From Gemmatimonadota bacterium (GTDB lineage: Bacteria > Gemmatimonadota > Gemmatimonadetes > Gemmatimonadales > Gemmatimonadaceae), in contig JANYHJ010000074.1 of the NCBI GenBank assembly GCA_025359135.1, positions 32,224 through 96,223 of the forward strand: a stretch of DNA of 64,000 bases, in the 5' to 3' direction. Every line of letters begins with the position of its first letter. Position 1 is the first letter of the stretch. The translations under genes and the position numbers were made by a program. Of this stretch, positions 37,203 through 46,400 are shown piece after piece. The notes under the pieces were generated by a model. It had not been told where the DNA came from. It worked only from the letters and a program-made list of their open reading frames with translations, and searched no databases.

Positions 37203-39191
37203 CTACCAGGCGCCCAGGCGCACGATCGAGCCCGGTCGCGCCATGGCGCCCGCGACCGGCACGGTCGCACCCGCGGGGCCGTCGCCCAGCGATACCCGGA
37301 AGCCCGCTTCGTGGAGCGCGAGCACCGCGCGACGCAGCGGCAGGCCATGCACATCCGGCACTGCGCGCGGCGAGGTGAGTGGCGCGACGGTCGACCGCGG
37401 CGCGTCGAGTCGCACGACGAAGGGCAGCGCCGACGAGTCGGCGCGCGTAGCCGGGTCGATGGCCGCCACGATCGGGCGCAGCGCATCGGACCGCGTCAGC
37501 GGCCTGCTCGCCGACTCGGGCGTGGCCGCGATGCGCTGGCTGCCGGCGAGCTGGGCGAAGTCGAGGGACGCGTTGTTGGCCGCGATGGCGCCCAGCGCCA
37601 CCTGACGGAAGACGGGCGCAGCCACCTTGCCACCGAAGTAGCCATCGCGCGGGTTGTCGAGCTTCACGAGGATGACGAGCTGCGGCTTGTCGGCGGGAAA
37701 GAGTCCGACGAAGCTGGCCGTGTAGGCCCCGCTCACGTACTTGCCGTGCTCGACGCGTCGCGCGGTGCCGCTCTTGCCCGCCACCTCGAATCCCTTGAGT
37801 CCCGCGCCCTCGGCCGTGCCGCCGTCGACCACGTCGACCAGCATATCGCGCACGGAGTCGGCGAGCGCCTTGGTCATCATGCGACGCACCACGGTACGCT
37901 GATGACGGAACGTGGTGCGTCCGTCAGCGTCGCGGACTTCGCGCACGAGCGCCGGCTTGAGCAACTCGCCGCCGTTCGCGAACGCGGCGTACGCGGTCAC
38001 GAGTTGGAGCGGCGTCACGGCCAGTTCGTAGCCCATCAGCATCGACGCGCGCGACTGCTTGCTCCACCGGTCCGGCGTGCGCAGTCGTCCACGCGATTCC
38101 ACCGGATACGGAACGCCCGTGGCGGCGCCGAAGCCCGCGTCCTTCATGAGGTCGTACTCTTCCTTCGACGTCAACCGCTCGCCGAAGCGCACGATGCCGA
38201 TGTTGCTCGAGAACTTGATGACATCGCGGAGCGAGAGCTGTGTCGCCTTGTGCACGTCGGTGATGGTGCGCCCGTCGACCTTGTACGTGCCGTTGAACGT
38301 GCCCATGACCTCGTCGGCGCGCGCCCGCTTGAGCGCGAGCAACTTCGCAGCCACGAACGGCTTGAGCGTCGAGCCCGGTTCGTACGGCTCGGTGAGGGCG
38401 GTCACCGCCGTGACGGCGGCGGGACGCCGCGCGGCAAGCGCAAGGACGGCGCCGTCGTGCGGATCCATCACCACGATGTCACCACCGTTCGCACCCGTGT
38501 TGCGCATCGCATCGGCGAGCGCGCGCTCGGCGATGTCCTGCACGGAGTGGTTGAGCGTGAGCACCACGGTCTGCCCGCGCGTGACCGGCGTCTTGCCGGC
38601 ATCGGCGGGCGCAAGCCGGTTGCCACGCGCATCGCGCGGCACGGCCGCGCTTCCCTTCTTGCCGGCGAGCAGGGTGTCGAGGGAGCGTTCCACTCCGTCC
38701 ACGGCTCCATTCGCGTTCGCGTACCCGGCCACGCGGCGCAGCCCCTCGGCGCCCGAATAGACGCGCTCCATGACGCGCACGGCGTGCACGCCGGAGATGT
38801 TGGTGGCCGCGGTATCGGGGCCCGGACGCACCGGGGTGCGGAGTTGGACCCAGGCACGCTTCACGTCGCTGGCGCGCGCAATGTCGTCGGAGTCGAAGCC
38901 AAGCGTGGCGAGCGCGCGCCGAAGACGCGGGATTCCGTTCTTCTTCGCGACTTCCTTTGGCGCGATGTTCAATCGAACAAGCTCGCGACTCTCGGCCACC
39001 ACGTCGCCCGTGGCGTCGAGAATCCGGCCGCGTGGCGCCGGCAGGTCGGTGCCCTCGAACTGCTGGCGGTGCGCGGCGACGGACCAGCGATTGCCCTGCC
39101 AGAGCTGCACGTGCGCCGCCTTCGCGATGATCGCGACGACGAAGAGGCCCATGCCGATGTTGAGGAGGCGCAGTCGATCAGGGCGGGACAT
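37203..39191 (-). CDS. ftsI: Septal penicillin-binding protein FtsI with C-terminal PASTA domain
   Basis: 662 residues. Class B PBP transpeptidase. N-terminal helix (about 10-28) is followed by a PBP dimerisation domain ('APRGRILDATGDVVAES') and the transpeptidase with catalytic S274 in 'GSTLKPF', 'SSN' (328-330) and 'KSGT' (473-476). The last about 60 residues ('VPDVHGLPLRRAVLALHEAGFRVSL') form one PASTA domain. PASTA on division PBPs is usual in Gram-positives and some deep diderms. The start ATG 39191 has no strong ribosome site; the upstream frame belongs to no family. Confidence 0.94.
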   Translation of the reverse strand: MSRPDRLRLLNIGMGLFVVAIIAKAAHVQLWQGNRWSVAAHRQQFEGTDLPAPRGRILDATGDVVAESRELVRLNIAPKEVAKKNGIPRLRRALATLGFDSDDIARASDVKRAWVQLRTPVRPGPDTAATNISGVHAVRVMERVYSGAEGLRRVAGYANANGAVDGVERSLDTLLAGKKGSAAVPRDARGNRLAPADAGKTPVTRGQTVVLTLNHSVQDIAERALADAMRNTGANGGDIVVMDPHDGAVLALAARRPAAVTAVTALTEPYEPGSTLKPFVAAKLLALKRARADEVMGTFNGTYKVDGRTITDVHKATQLSLRDVIKFSSNIGIVRFGERLTSKEEYDLMKDAGFGAATGVPYPVESRGRLRTPDRWSKQSRASMLMGYELAVTPLQLVTAYAAFANGGELLKPALVREVRDADGRTTFRHQRTVVRRMMTKALADSVRDMLVDVVDGGTAEGAGLKGFEVAGKSGTARRVEHGKYVSGAYTASFVGLFPADKPQLVILVKLDNPRDGYFGGKVAAPVFRQVALGAIAANNASLDFAQLAGSQRIAATPESASRPLTRSDALRPIVAAIDPATRADSSALPFVVRLDAPRSTVAPLTSPRAVPDVHGLPLRRAVLALHEAGFRVSLGDGPAGATVPVAGAMARPGSIVRLGAW

Positions 39192-39207
39192 CGCAGGCGG
39201 TGGTGAG

Positions 39208-39507
39208 CTAGTGGGGCAGCGGACGCGGCACCAGGATGACGCTGTTGTCCGCGGGTACGCGCATGTCGAGGTTGCGCTCGACCACGGCGCCCAGCTTCTC
39301 GCGACTGGTGAGGTCGCGCAGCTCCGCTTCGAGACGCACCCGCCGGTCCTCAAGCGCCTTCTTCTTGCCCTCGAGGTCCGCCAGGGCGCGGGCGCCGGCG
39401 TAGCCGACGCTTCGCCTCCATATGACGCCGCTGGCCACGCAGACGAAACCGAGGAGAACTGCGCCGACGACGAATCGCCCGCGTCCCCCTACCCGCGACG
39501 TCGCCAT
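39208..39507 (-). CDS. ftsL: FtsL-like division protein
   Basis: 99 residues. A short basic N-terminus, one transmembrane helix ('FVVGAVLLGFVCVASGVIW') and a coiled coil ('LADLEGKKKALEDRRVRLEAELRDLTSREKLG') ending in 'RVPADNSVILV', the bitopic layout of FtsL/FtsB. FtsL sequences are poorly conserved, so the call relies on topology and its place between rsmH and ftsI. Its ATG lies inside the rsmH 3' end (19-bp overlap), implying translational coupling. Confidence 0.8.
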   Translation of the reverse strand: MATSRVGGRGRFVVGAVLLGFVCVASGVIWRRSVGYAGARALADLEGKKKALEDRRVRLEAELRDLTSREKLGAVVERNLDMRVPADNSVILVPRPLPH

Positions 39508-40433
39508 GCGCGGAGGCGCGCGCTACGAGCGCGCGGGTTGCGGGTCGCCTCCCCTTCGGCGGCGGTCACGGCCCGGCGCGTGAGAACCTCGCCCAGACTG
39601 TGATTGTTGCCGCACGTGCAGACCGGATGCCGAGGCGGACAGATGCAGTCCACGCTCCAGGCGCGAAAGGCGTGCTTCACGATCCGGTCTTCTCCCGAGT
39701 GGTAGGCGATCACGACCATGACGCCGCCCTCGGCCAGTCGGTCACGCAACACGGGCAGCGCCCGTTCGAGCGCCGTCAGCTCGCCGTTGACGGCGATGCG
39801 AACCGCCTGAAAGAGCCGCGCAAAGTCGCCTGAGCCCGAGCGGGGGCCCAAGGCCTCGCGAATCGCGCCCACGAGGTCGTCGGACACGAGCAGCGGCGCA
39901 CGCGAGCGGCGCTTCTCGATCGTGCGCGCCAAGCGCATCGCCTTGGGCTCGTCGGCGTACTCCTTGAACGCCTGCGCCATGGCGGGCACTTCACTCACCG
40001 CCAACCATTCGGCCGCGTCCATCTCGGCGTCGGCGCCCATGCGCATGTCGAGCGGCGCGCCCTCGCGGAATGTGAAGCCGCGCTTGGCATCGTCGATCTG
40101 GTGCGAGCTGACGCCGAGATCGAGGAGAATGCCGTCGAAGGTCAGATTGTCGAGCGCGGGGACCACATCGATGTCGGCGAAATTCGACTGGACCGGGTGG
40201 AACTTCCCCGCCCGTTCGGCGTCAGGGAGCCGCTCACGCGCCGCCGCAATGGCCTCGGGATCGCGATCGAGCGCCGTGACCTCGGCGCCCTCGGCGATCA
40301 GGGCCGCAGTGTGACCACCACCACCCAGCGTTCCATCGAGTACGGAACGCGCGTGGCCGAGGCGCTCAAGCACCTCGGCCACGAGAACCGGCGCATGGTA
40401 CGGGGCGTCAAAGGCCCCGTCCGTTACTTGCAC
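39489..40433 (-). CDS. rsmH: 16S rRNA (cytosine-1402-N4)-methyltransferase RsmH
   Basis: 314 residues from GTG 40433, which overlaps the stop of the upstream TPR gene by 10 bp. SAM-dependent methyltransferase (MraW) acting on C1402 of 16S rRNA. Motifs: 'YHAPVLVAEVLERL' N-terminus, 'DGTLGGGGHT' SAM loop, 'LDLGVSSHQIDDAKRGFTF', and the zinc-like C-terminal 'CICPPRHPVCTCG'. In most dcw clusters mraZ precedes it; here a TPR gene does. Confidence 0.96.
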   Translation of the reverse strand: MQVTDGAFDAPYHAPVLVAEVLERLGHARSVLDGTLGGGGHTAALIAEGAEVTALDRDPEAIAAARERLPDAERAGKFHPVQSNFADIDVVPALDNLTFDGILLDLGVSSHQIDDAKRGFTFREGAPLDMRMGADAEMDAAEWLAVSEVPAMAQAFKEYADEPKAMRLARTIEKRRSRAPLLVSDDLVGAIREALGPRSGSGDFARLFQAVRIAVNGELTALERALPVLRDRLAEGGVMVVIAYHSGEDRIVKHAFRAWSVDCICPPRHPVCTCGNNHSLGEVLTRRAVTAAEGEATRNPRARSARLRAWRRRG

Positions 40434-42112
40434 AATTGCGTCTTGAGCTTGTCGGCGACTGGACCGTACTGCATGGCCACCTGCATGAGCTGACCGGCCT
40501 GTTCCTTGTTGGCCGCGCCGGCACCCGGCACCATCATGCTAACCGTGTTGAAGTTGTCGGCCGAGACCTTCGCCAGGTCGCAGCTCTTGGCCGGGCCGGC
40601 CTCCTGGAGCGCCGAGACGGCGACGGAGAGCGCGCTGGCACCGATGAGCAGCTTGGCGCGCGGGTCGGCTTGCAGGCTGTCGGAGAGCGAGACCCAGCGG
40701 ATGGCCGTGCCGAATTCATCCCGCGACTTGCTCGCCTGTCCCTTCTTGTACCACGCGTTGCCCTGCTGCAGCGCGAAGGTGGCGAGCAACGGTGTGTCGT
40801 CCTTGGCCGTGGCGCCGGCACGGACCGCCGACATCGACGAGTCGATGAGGTTGGTTTCGGCGTACGAACGCGCGAGCTGCAGATAGATGCCCTTGGTCTT
40901 CGGATCGGCCGCGAGCGCCTTCTTGAGCGTCTCCATCGCCTGCTGGTTCTGCCCGGCCGTGCGCTGCGAGGATGCGAGCAGGAGGAGCCACGTCGAGCTC
41001 GAGGGATACTTCTGCGACGCCTTCGCGAACATCTCGGCCGTCTTCGCCGCCTGACTGTCGGCCGCGTAGGCCTGGGCCATGCGGTAGTAGTACGAGCTGT
41101 CCAGCATCGCGGTATCGATCTTTGCGATTTCCTCGCCCGTGCCAATGAAGTCCTTCCACGCCTCGGCGCCATAGTAGACGCGGAAACCGAGCGAGAGGAG
41201 CTGGACGTCGCCGGTCTGCTCCGCGATCGCGTGCTTGATGACCGGAATGGCCAGCGCGAACCGCTTCATCTGGCCGAGCTGGATGATGACCTCGTTGACG
41301 AGGCGCGGGTTGGTCGGGTCGGCCGCGACGAGGCGCATGAGCGCACCGACGTAGTTGTTCGTGTCGGCCTTCTCGCGGTACCAGCTCGAGGTGATCTGGA
41401 GGGCCGGGCGGCTCGACGAATCGATGGCGAGGATCTCCTTCGCGACCGCGAACATCGAATCCTTCTGCAGCTTGGCCTTGTCCATGGCCTGCAGCAGGCA
41501 GACACGCGCGAGGACGGCGCGCGGATAGCGCCTGATGGCGTCGCGCGCCTTCTGCATCCCTTCGCGCGGCTTGTCCTGGCGGGTGAGGAGATAGCACTCC
41601 TTCTCCTCGTCGATTTGCTTGCGCACGTCATCGAGCGCGCGCGAGAACTTTCCGGCGATGTCGTTGAGTCGGGCACCCTCGACGACCTGCAGCGGCTGCG
41701 AGTACGTGTTGTCGCGTGCGAGGAAGAGGCGCGAGTCGAGCTTGAAGCCCGAGGCAGTCTTGGTCACGTACCCTTCGACGTACTCGTCGGCGCGGGCGAA
41801 GTTGGCCAGCGCCTTGGCTTCGTTGGCGCCAAGCTGGTCACACTCCCCGTAGCCGGAGTCCTCGAGCGCCCGCTTGAGGTCCTCACGCGGGATGATGAAC
41901 AGGATCCGCTGCGGGTTGTCATCGGCCAGCTTCTCGCGAACCGCCACGGCAGCCTGACAACCGAGCGTCTTCTCTCCCGTGGCCGAGTGGAAGGCGGTCA
42001 CCATGATGTGCGGCGGCTGCGGGGTCCGCTGCGCATGTACCAGCGCAGGGAGGGCGGCGGCGGCCGTCAGCGCGGTGAGTGCTCCGCGGAAGGAAGCGAT
42101 GCGTTCGATCAC
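40424..42112 (-). CDS. Secreted TPR-repeat protein upstream of the dcw cluster
   Basis: 562 residues. Start GTG 42112 is set by a perfect AGGAGG eight bases upstream; no nearby in-frame ATG exists. Signal peptide 'LTALTAAAALPALVHAQ'. Residues about 40-150 form a mixed region ('LGCQAAVAVREKLADD...IPREDLKRALEDSGYGECDQL') with two cysteines; from about 165 on there are about eight TPR-like helical pairs ending in 'DKLKTQLCK'. TPRs mediate protein contacts, so a periplasmic scaffold role is inferred. It overlaps the rsmH start, which ties its expression to the division genes. Function otherwise unknown. Confidence 0.8.
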   Translation of the reverse strand: MIERIASFRGALTALTAAAALPALVHAQRTPQPPHIMVTAFHSATGEKTLGCQAAVAVREKLADDNPQRILFIIPREDLKRALEDSGYGECDQLGANEAKALANFARADEYVEGYVTKTASGFKLDSRLFLARDNTYSQPLQVVEGARLNDIAGKFSRALDDVRKQIDEEKECYLLTRQDKPREGMQKARDAIRRYPRAVLARVCLLQAMDKAKLQKDSMFAVAKEILAIDSSSRPALQITSSWYREKADTNNYVGALMRLVAADPTNPRLVNEVIIQLGQMKRFALAIPVIKHAIAEQTGDVQLLSLGFRVYYGAEAWKDFIGTGEEIAKIDTAMLDSSYYYRMAQAYAADSQAAKTAEMFAKASQKYPSSSTWLLLLASSQRTAGQNQQAMETLKKALAADPKTKGIYLQLARSYAETNLIDSSMSAVRAGATAKDDTPLLATFALQQGNAWYKKGQASKSRDEFGTAIRWVSLSDSLQADPRAKLLIGASALSVAVSALQEAGPAKSCDLAKVSADNFNTVSMMVPGAGAANKEQAGQLMQVAMQYGPVADKLKTQLCK

Positions 42113-42120
42113 GGTCCGTA

Positions 42121-42126
42121 CCTCCT
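42121..42126 (-). promoter_or_regulatory. Shine-Dalgarno AGGAGG deciding a GTG start
   Basis: AGGAGG on the minus strand with 8 nt to GTG 42112. It supports that codon as the start of the TPR gene. Confidence 0.8.
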
Positions 42127-42184
42127 ACAGTGTTTGACCTGCGCTACCCCACGGAACCCCAACGAGGTCCCGCCCGGGAGAAGA

Positions 42185-42258
42185 TGGGCGAAGAGGGACT
42201 CGAACCCCCGACATCCTGCGTGTAAGGCAGACGCTCTAACCAACTGAGCTATTCGCCC
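42185..42258 (-). tRNA. tRNA-Val (anticodon UAC)
   Basis: 74 nt folding as a full cloverleaf: acceptor GGGCGAA/TTCGCCC with discriminator A, D arm GCTC...GAGC, anticodon stem TCTGC/GCAGG with loop CTTACAC (anticodon TAC, reading valine GUA and GUG), and T arm with TTCGAGT. CCA is not encoded. It lies 50 bp after a small membrane-protein gene and 72 bp before the TPR gene on the same strand, with no obvious terminator between. Confidence 0.97.
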
Positions 42259-42308
42259 GGAGTTCTCGGGTGCCGCACGCGTTTCAGGCGAAACGCGCAT
42301 GACGTTCC

Positions 42309-42479
42309 CTACTTCAGAATGGCCAGCGGCACCAAGACGCAATAACCGACAACGAGCAGGATGGGCGCAAGGGTGATACCCCCCAACGCCAGATCGGCGT
42401 AGCCCGCGATCAGCGTAACGACAGCGGCGCCCCACCAGATCAGGGTTCGCGAAGGTGTGTTCTGCTCAGCATCAGCCAT
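42309..42479 (-). CDS. 56-residue two-helix membrane protein
   Basis: A small gene, ATG 42479 to TAG 42309, encoding 56 residues: MADAEQNTPSRTL, then a first hydrophobic helix (WWGAAVVTLIAGYADLALGG) and a second (ITLAPILLVVGYCVLVPLAIL) ending in K. The composition and two-helix layout fit a genuine inner-membrane protein, and a TTGACA-type promoter lies just upstream. It has no recognised family. It precedes tRNA-Val and the TPR/dcw genes on the same strand. No strong ribosome-binding site is visible. Confidence 0.7.
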   Translation of the reverse strand: MADAEQNTPSRTLIWWGAAVVTLIAGYADLALGGITLAPILLVVGYCVLVPLAILK

Positions 42480-42487
42480 GGTCCGGA

Positions 42488-42516
42488 ACGTTATGCCTCA
42501 TATATAGTTGTGTCAA
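42488..42516 (-). promoter_or_regulatory. Sigma-70-like promoter ahead of the small protein / tRNA-Val / dcw run
   Basis: On the minus strand TTGACA (42516-42511) is followed at 15 to 17 bp by CATAAC or TAACGT as a possible -10. The surrounding 30 bp are A/T rich, unlike the rest of the window. It may drive the small gene and tRNA-Val, and possibly the division genes further down. Confidence 0.55.
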
Positions 42517-42625
42517 CTTATCGTCCCCCCCGATACGCAGGACTCGAGCCATTCGTTCGGGCGGGGTCCGACGAAGCCGTGGAGCAACATCCCGGGACGA
42601 GTGCGCCGGCTTCAGCGAAGACAAG

Positions 42626-42655
42626 AGGCGGCGGGAAATGGTTCCCCCGCCGCCT
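42626..42655 (-). terminator. Hairpin after the DUF4397 gene
   Basis: A 10-bp perfect stem AGGCGGCGGG / CCCGCCGCCT with a 10-nt loop, 48 bp past the stop of the DUF4397 gene. On the minus strand it is followed by CTTGTCTTCG, weakly T-rich. It likely ends the receptor/lipoprotein transcript. Confidence 0.7.
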
Positions 42656-42702
42656 GCCGTCCTGCGCAATCGTCCGCCCGTCCGAGGGGCATTGGGCGTC
42701 GA

Positions 42703-43479
42703 TCAGTTGTCGTTCAGGACCACGAACTGCACGGTGGCCGCGGTTGCACCATCGAGCACGAGCACCGTGCGGATGTTGCCACCAGCGAGCGTCAGCGATG
42801 CGATCGTACCACGCGTGAGCGTGCCCGCGGTGTTGGTGATGTCGAGCTTGTACGGCGCCGCGGAAACGTCGACGAACTGGAAGTCGGAGGCCGACGGAAA
42901 GGCCGCCGACGCCAGCGTAGCCGTTGCGGGCCGCGCCGTCGCCGCGGAGTACAGGTATGCATTGAAGGTGGGCGACGTCGGGGCCGCACCGTTGGCGTTG
43001 GCCGAGACGTGCACGACGCGCACCGCGGCCGCACTCGCCGGCAGCGCCGCGAAGACGCCGGTGAGCGAAAGCGTGCCGGCGGGCAGCGCGAACGGCTGCA
43101 CCTGCAATACGGTCGAGCGGAGCGTCGGCGCGGCGGGCGCGGCGGGGAGGTTCCCCGAGACGACGACGGCGTAGCTCTCGTTCTCGCGCACCGTGAGCGT
43201 GGTGTTGACGAGCACGGCGCCGGTGGTGTCGACGCCCTGGTAGACGCGGATCTGGTGGTTGCCCGGCGTCAGCGTCACGAGCGTGGTGCCCGAGGCGGTG
43301 TCGTTGAGCGCGATGGCCGCAGTGGCCCCGTTGTCGATGCGCCGCACCATCGCGCCGGCCGTGGCCGCGACGTTCACGACGCGCAGCTTGGCCGAGCCGG
43401 AGGGCGCCGTCGCCCCCTCGCTGCAGGCCGCCAGAGCGGCCGTCGCGAGGAGAGAGGCAAAGGTCAGATAGGCACGCAT
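42703..43479 (-). CDS. DUF4397-domain lipoprotein paired with the TonB receptor
   Basis: 258 residues. Lipobox 'ATAALAAC' predicts lipidation at Cys 19. Two DUF4397-like repeats follow: 'AKLRVVNVAATAGAMVRRIDNG' and 'AAVRVVHVSANANGAAPTSPTFNAYLYS'. The gene starts 9 bp after the TonB-dependent receptor stop, so the two are almost certainly cotranscribed. It may be an accessory surface subunit of the receptor, in the place where SusD-like proteins occur elsewhere; this role is inferred from position only. Confidence 0.78.
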   Translation of the reverse strand: MRAYLTFASLLATAALAACSEGATAPSGSAKLRVVNVAATAGAMVRRIDNGATAAIALNDTASGTTLVTLTPGNHQIRVYQGVDTTGAVLVNTTLTVRENESYAVVVSGNLPAAPAAPTLRSTVLQVQPFALPAGTLSLTGVFAALPASAAAVRVVHVSANANGAAPTSPTFNAYLYSAATARPATATLASAAFPSASDFQFVDVSAAPYKLDITNTAGTLTRGTIASLTLAGGNIRTVLVLDGATAATVQFVVLNDN

Positions 43480-43488
43480 GGATGTCCC

Positions 43489-46400
43489 CTAGAAGCTGTA
43501 GCGGATGCCGACCTGCGTGCGCCAGAACCCGAACGCCGAGGTGGAGGTGATGTAGCGCGTGGGCAGGTTGTTCGGATCGAACGTGAAGATCGGCTGGTTG
43601 GTGCGGATGTTGCCGGTGTTCGTTTCGCCGGTCTGCTGGACGAGGGTCACCTGCGGGTTCGCGGTGCCACCCGCGAGCTGGACCTTGCCCCAGTTCGGAT
43701 TCATGAGGTTGAGCACGTTGAAGACCTGGAATTCGAGCGACAGCGAATTGCCGCGAATGCTCGGCAGCGACTGGCGGATCGACATATCCAGCGTGGCATA
43801 GCTCGGGTTCCGGCAGCTGTTGCGGGTCATGATGCCGCCGCGCTGGCTGTTGAGGCAGTCGTCGCCGGCGATGAACTTCTCGTAGGCCGCCGCCTGCTGT
43901 CCCGGTGTGTTGGTGATGCCGCCGACGGTCAGCGTGGAGAACTGGATCTCGCGCGGATCGAGTGCGTTCTTGGGGACGTAGATCGGGTCATTGGCATTCG
44001 AGCCATCGCCGTTCAGGTCGCCGCGGCCACCCGACCCGCCGGCGATGTAGGCGAACGGGGTGCTCGACTGCCAGTTGTAGATGAGCGAGATGGCGGTCGG
44101 GAAGTTCTTCGACGGCGTCGTCCAAGTGCCGGACAGCATGACATGGTGCGGCTGATCGAAGGCCGACACGTCCACGTTCTTCGCGTACTGGGATCCGGCG
44201 TAGATACGGCCGAACTGCCAGTTGGAGAGCGCCACCGAACTGGTGAGGTCGGTGATCGAGAAGGAGCGTTGGTAGGTGTACGCCGCCATGCCTTCCCATC
44301 CACGGCTGAACACCTTTCGCAGCGAGCCCGTGATGCCGTACTGGTACGAGCCGTCAGCGTTCGAGATGCGGATGGCCCGCGGCACGAGCGACGTGACGAT
44401 GTTCGGCGCCGCCACGCCACCGGCAGCGCCGGTGGACAGGATTCCGTAGAGGGTGCGTCCGTTCAGGTCCCGCGCGGTGTCGGCGGGGACGCGCATGTTC
44501 TCGTCGGTGTAAAACAGGTTGTTGAGGTCCTTCGCATAGAACCCTTCGAGGCTCGCGATGAGGTCGAATGGCAGTTTGCGATCGAAGGCCAGCACGGCGC
44601 GCATTGTCTGCGGAAAGTTGAGGTTGGCATCGGCGAAGTTGACCGTGCCCACCGTGGTCGTGCCGAGCACCACGCCCGCGGCCCCGCCAGTGCGCAAGCC
44701 GCACTGCGTCGGTGCAACGGCCACGCCGGTGAACGCCGGCGCCTGACCGAACGAGGCGTTGTTGCCACCGCCACAGCTGATCTGGCCGAGACCCACGCCG
44801 CTGTTCTGGAAGTTGTTCGACATCCAGACGTACGCGGGGGCGCCCTGGAAGACGCCGATGCCGCCGCGCACCTGGTTCAGGCCGTTGCCCGAGATGTCAT
44901 AGTTGAAGCCGATGCGCGGCGAGAACTGGAGGTTGCCGTTCGGCATGACGCCGGTGCTGAAGCCGTTCGGGAACGCGTTGCCGACGCCACCGGCCGTCGT
45001 GAAGGCCCGGAAGGCCGAGTCGACGCGCGGCTGATTCTGCGGCTTGTTGGGGAAGTACGGCGCATCGATGCGCAGTCCGTAGTTCACCGAGAGACGCGGC
45101 GTCACTTCCCACTGGTCCTGGGCATACATCGAGAGCTGCGCCGCGCCGAACTGTGCGAGCACGTTCGCGCCGGGCACCACGGCCCCCGAACCCGAGTACA
45201 GCGTGTTGGCGTTCACCACGCCATTGTAGAAGTTCTGCAGGTTGTCGAAGGTCCAGTTGCCGAAGGAGTTCTGCAGGAAGCCGTTGGTGACCTTGTAGAT
45301 CTCGCCGCGCACGCCGACGGTGACGCGGTGGTTGGTGCCGACCGGAATCGTCGTGTTGTTCGTGAGCTCGTAGAGATCCTCGTTGAGGAAGTTGCCCTGC
45401 GAGCTGTTCTCCGTGCCGGCACGGAACTGCGCGATGTTGCCGCCGCCGATGTTCTGGACGGTCAACATCGGCGTGATCACCGGCGTGCCGCGGGCGAAGC
45501 GCGTGCGCGTGTAGCTGCCGATCAACTCGTTGGTGCCACCGCTGCCGAAGCTGCTGTAGAGCTGCACCACGGCGCTGTTCGACAGCTCACGCAGACCGAT
45601 GGCGTTCGACGTGAAGTTGAGGATCGGGTTCGCCGTTGCCGTGCTGCGGCCGAAGCTGTCGTTCGACTGGTCGTTGTAGATGTTGCGGACCACGAGGCGG
45701 TTGTGATCGTTGATGCGGAAGTCGAGCCGCAGGAACGTGTTCGTGAGCGGGTTGCCGTTGGTGATCTGGCCCAACGTCCCGGCTCCCTGGCCCGGATAGA
45801 GCTGGTTGAATCGCGTCGTGAAGGAGTCGATCTGCGCCTGCGTCACCGCCGCCGGGAACGCCGGCGAGAAGTTGGCCGGCTGGCCCTGGTAGACGCCCGC
45901 GGCCGGCGCGAGCTGGCGCTGGTACTCCATGCTGGCGAAGAAGTGCAGGCGATCCTTGAGGATCGGGCCACCCACCGATGCGCCCCACTGGTTGCGATAG
46001 AACGGCACGCCACGGATGATCGGATCATCCGCGCCGTACGTCTGGTCGCGATTGTAGTAGAAGAGCGAGCCGTGGAAGTCGTTCGTCCCGCCCTTGGTCA
46101 CCGCGTTGACGAGCGCTCCCGTGAAGCCGCCAAGTCGCACGTCGAACGGGGTAAGCACGACCTGCAACTCCTTCACGGCGTCCATCGTGATGCCGCGGCC
46201 GCTGACCTGCGCGCCGATCTCCGGGCTGCCACCGAGGCCGAACCGGTTGGCGATCGAGGCGCCGTCCACCTGCACGTTCAGGAACCGGTTGTTCTGCCCA
46301 CCCGGCGAGGCCGTGCCCGTCGGGCTCACCGTCACCTGCGGCGCCGCCCGGATGAAGTCCGTGACGTTGCGGTTGATGTTCGGAAGCCGGGCAATGGAGG

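Noticed and set aside
37190..37486. Longer murE starting about 100 codons upstream
   Set aside because: The extra N-terminus is an Arg/Ser-rich translation of the ftsI 3' end in another frame; the ribosome site and family start support ATG 37189.
42113..42184. Intrinsic terminator between tRNA-Val and the TPR gene
   Set aside because: No stable stem followed by a T-run could be found; only short G/C-rich pairings are possible.
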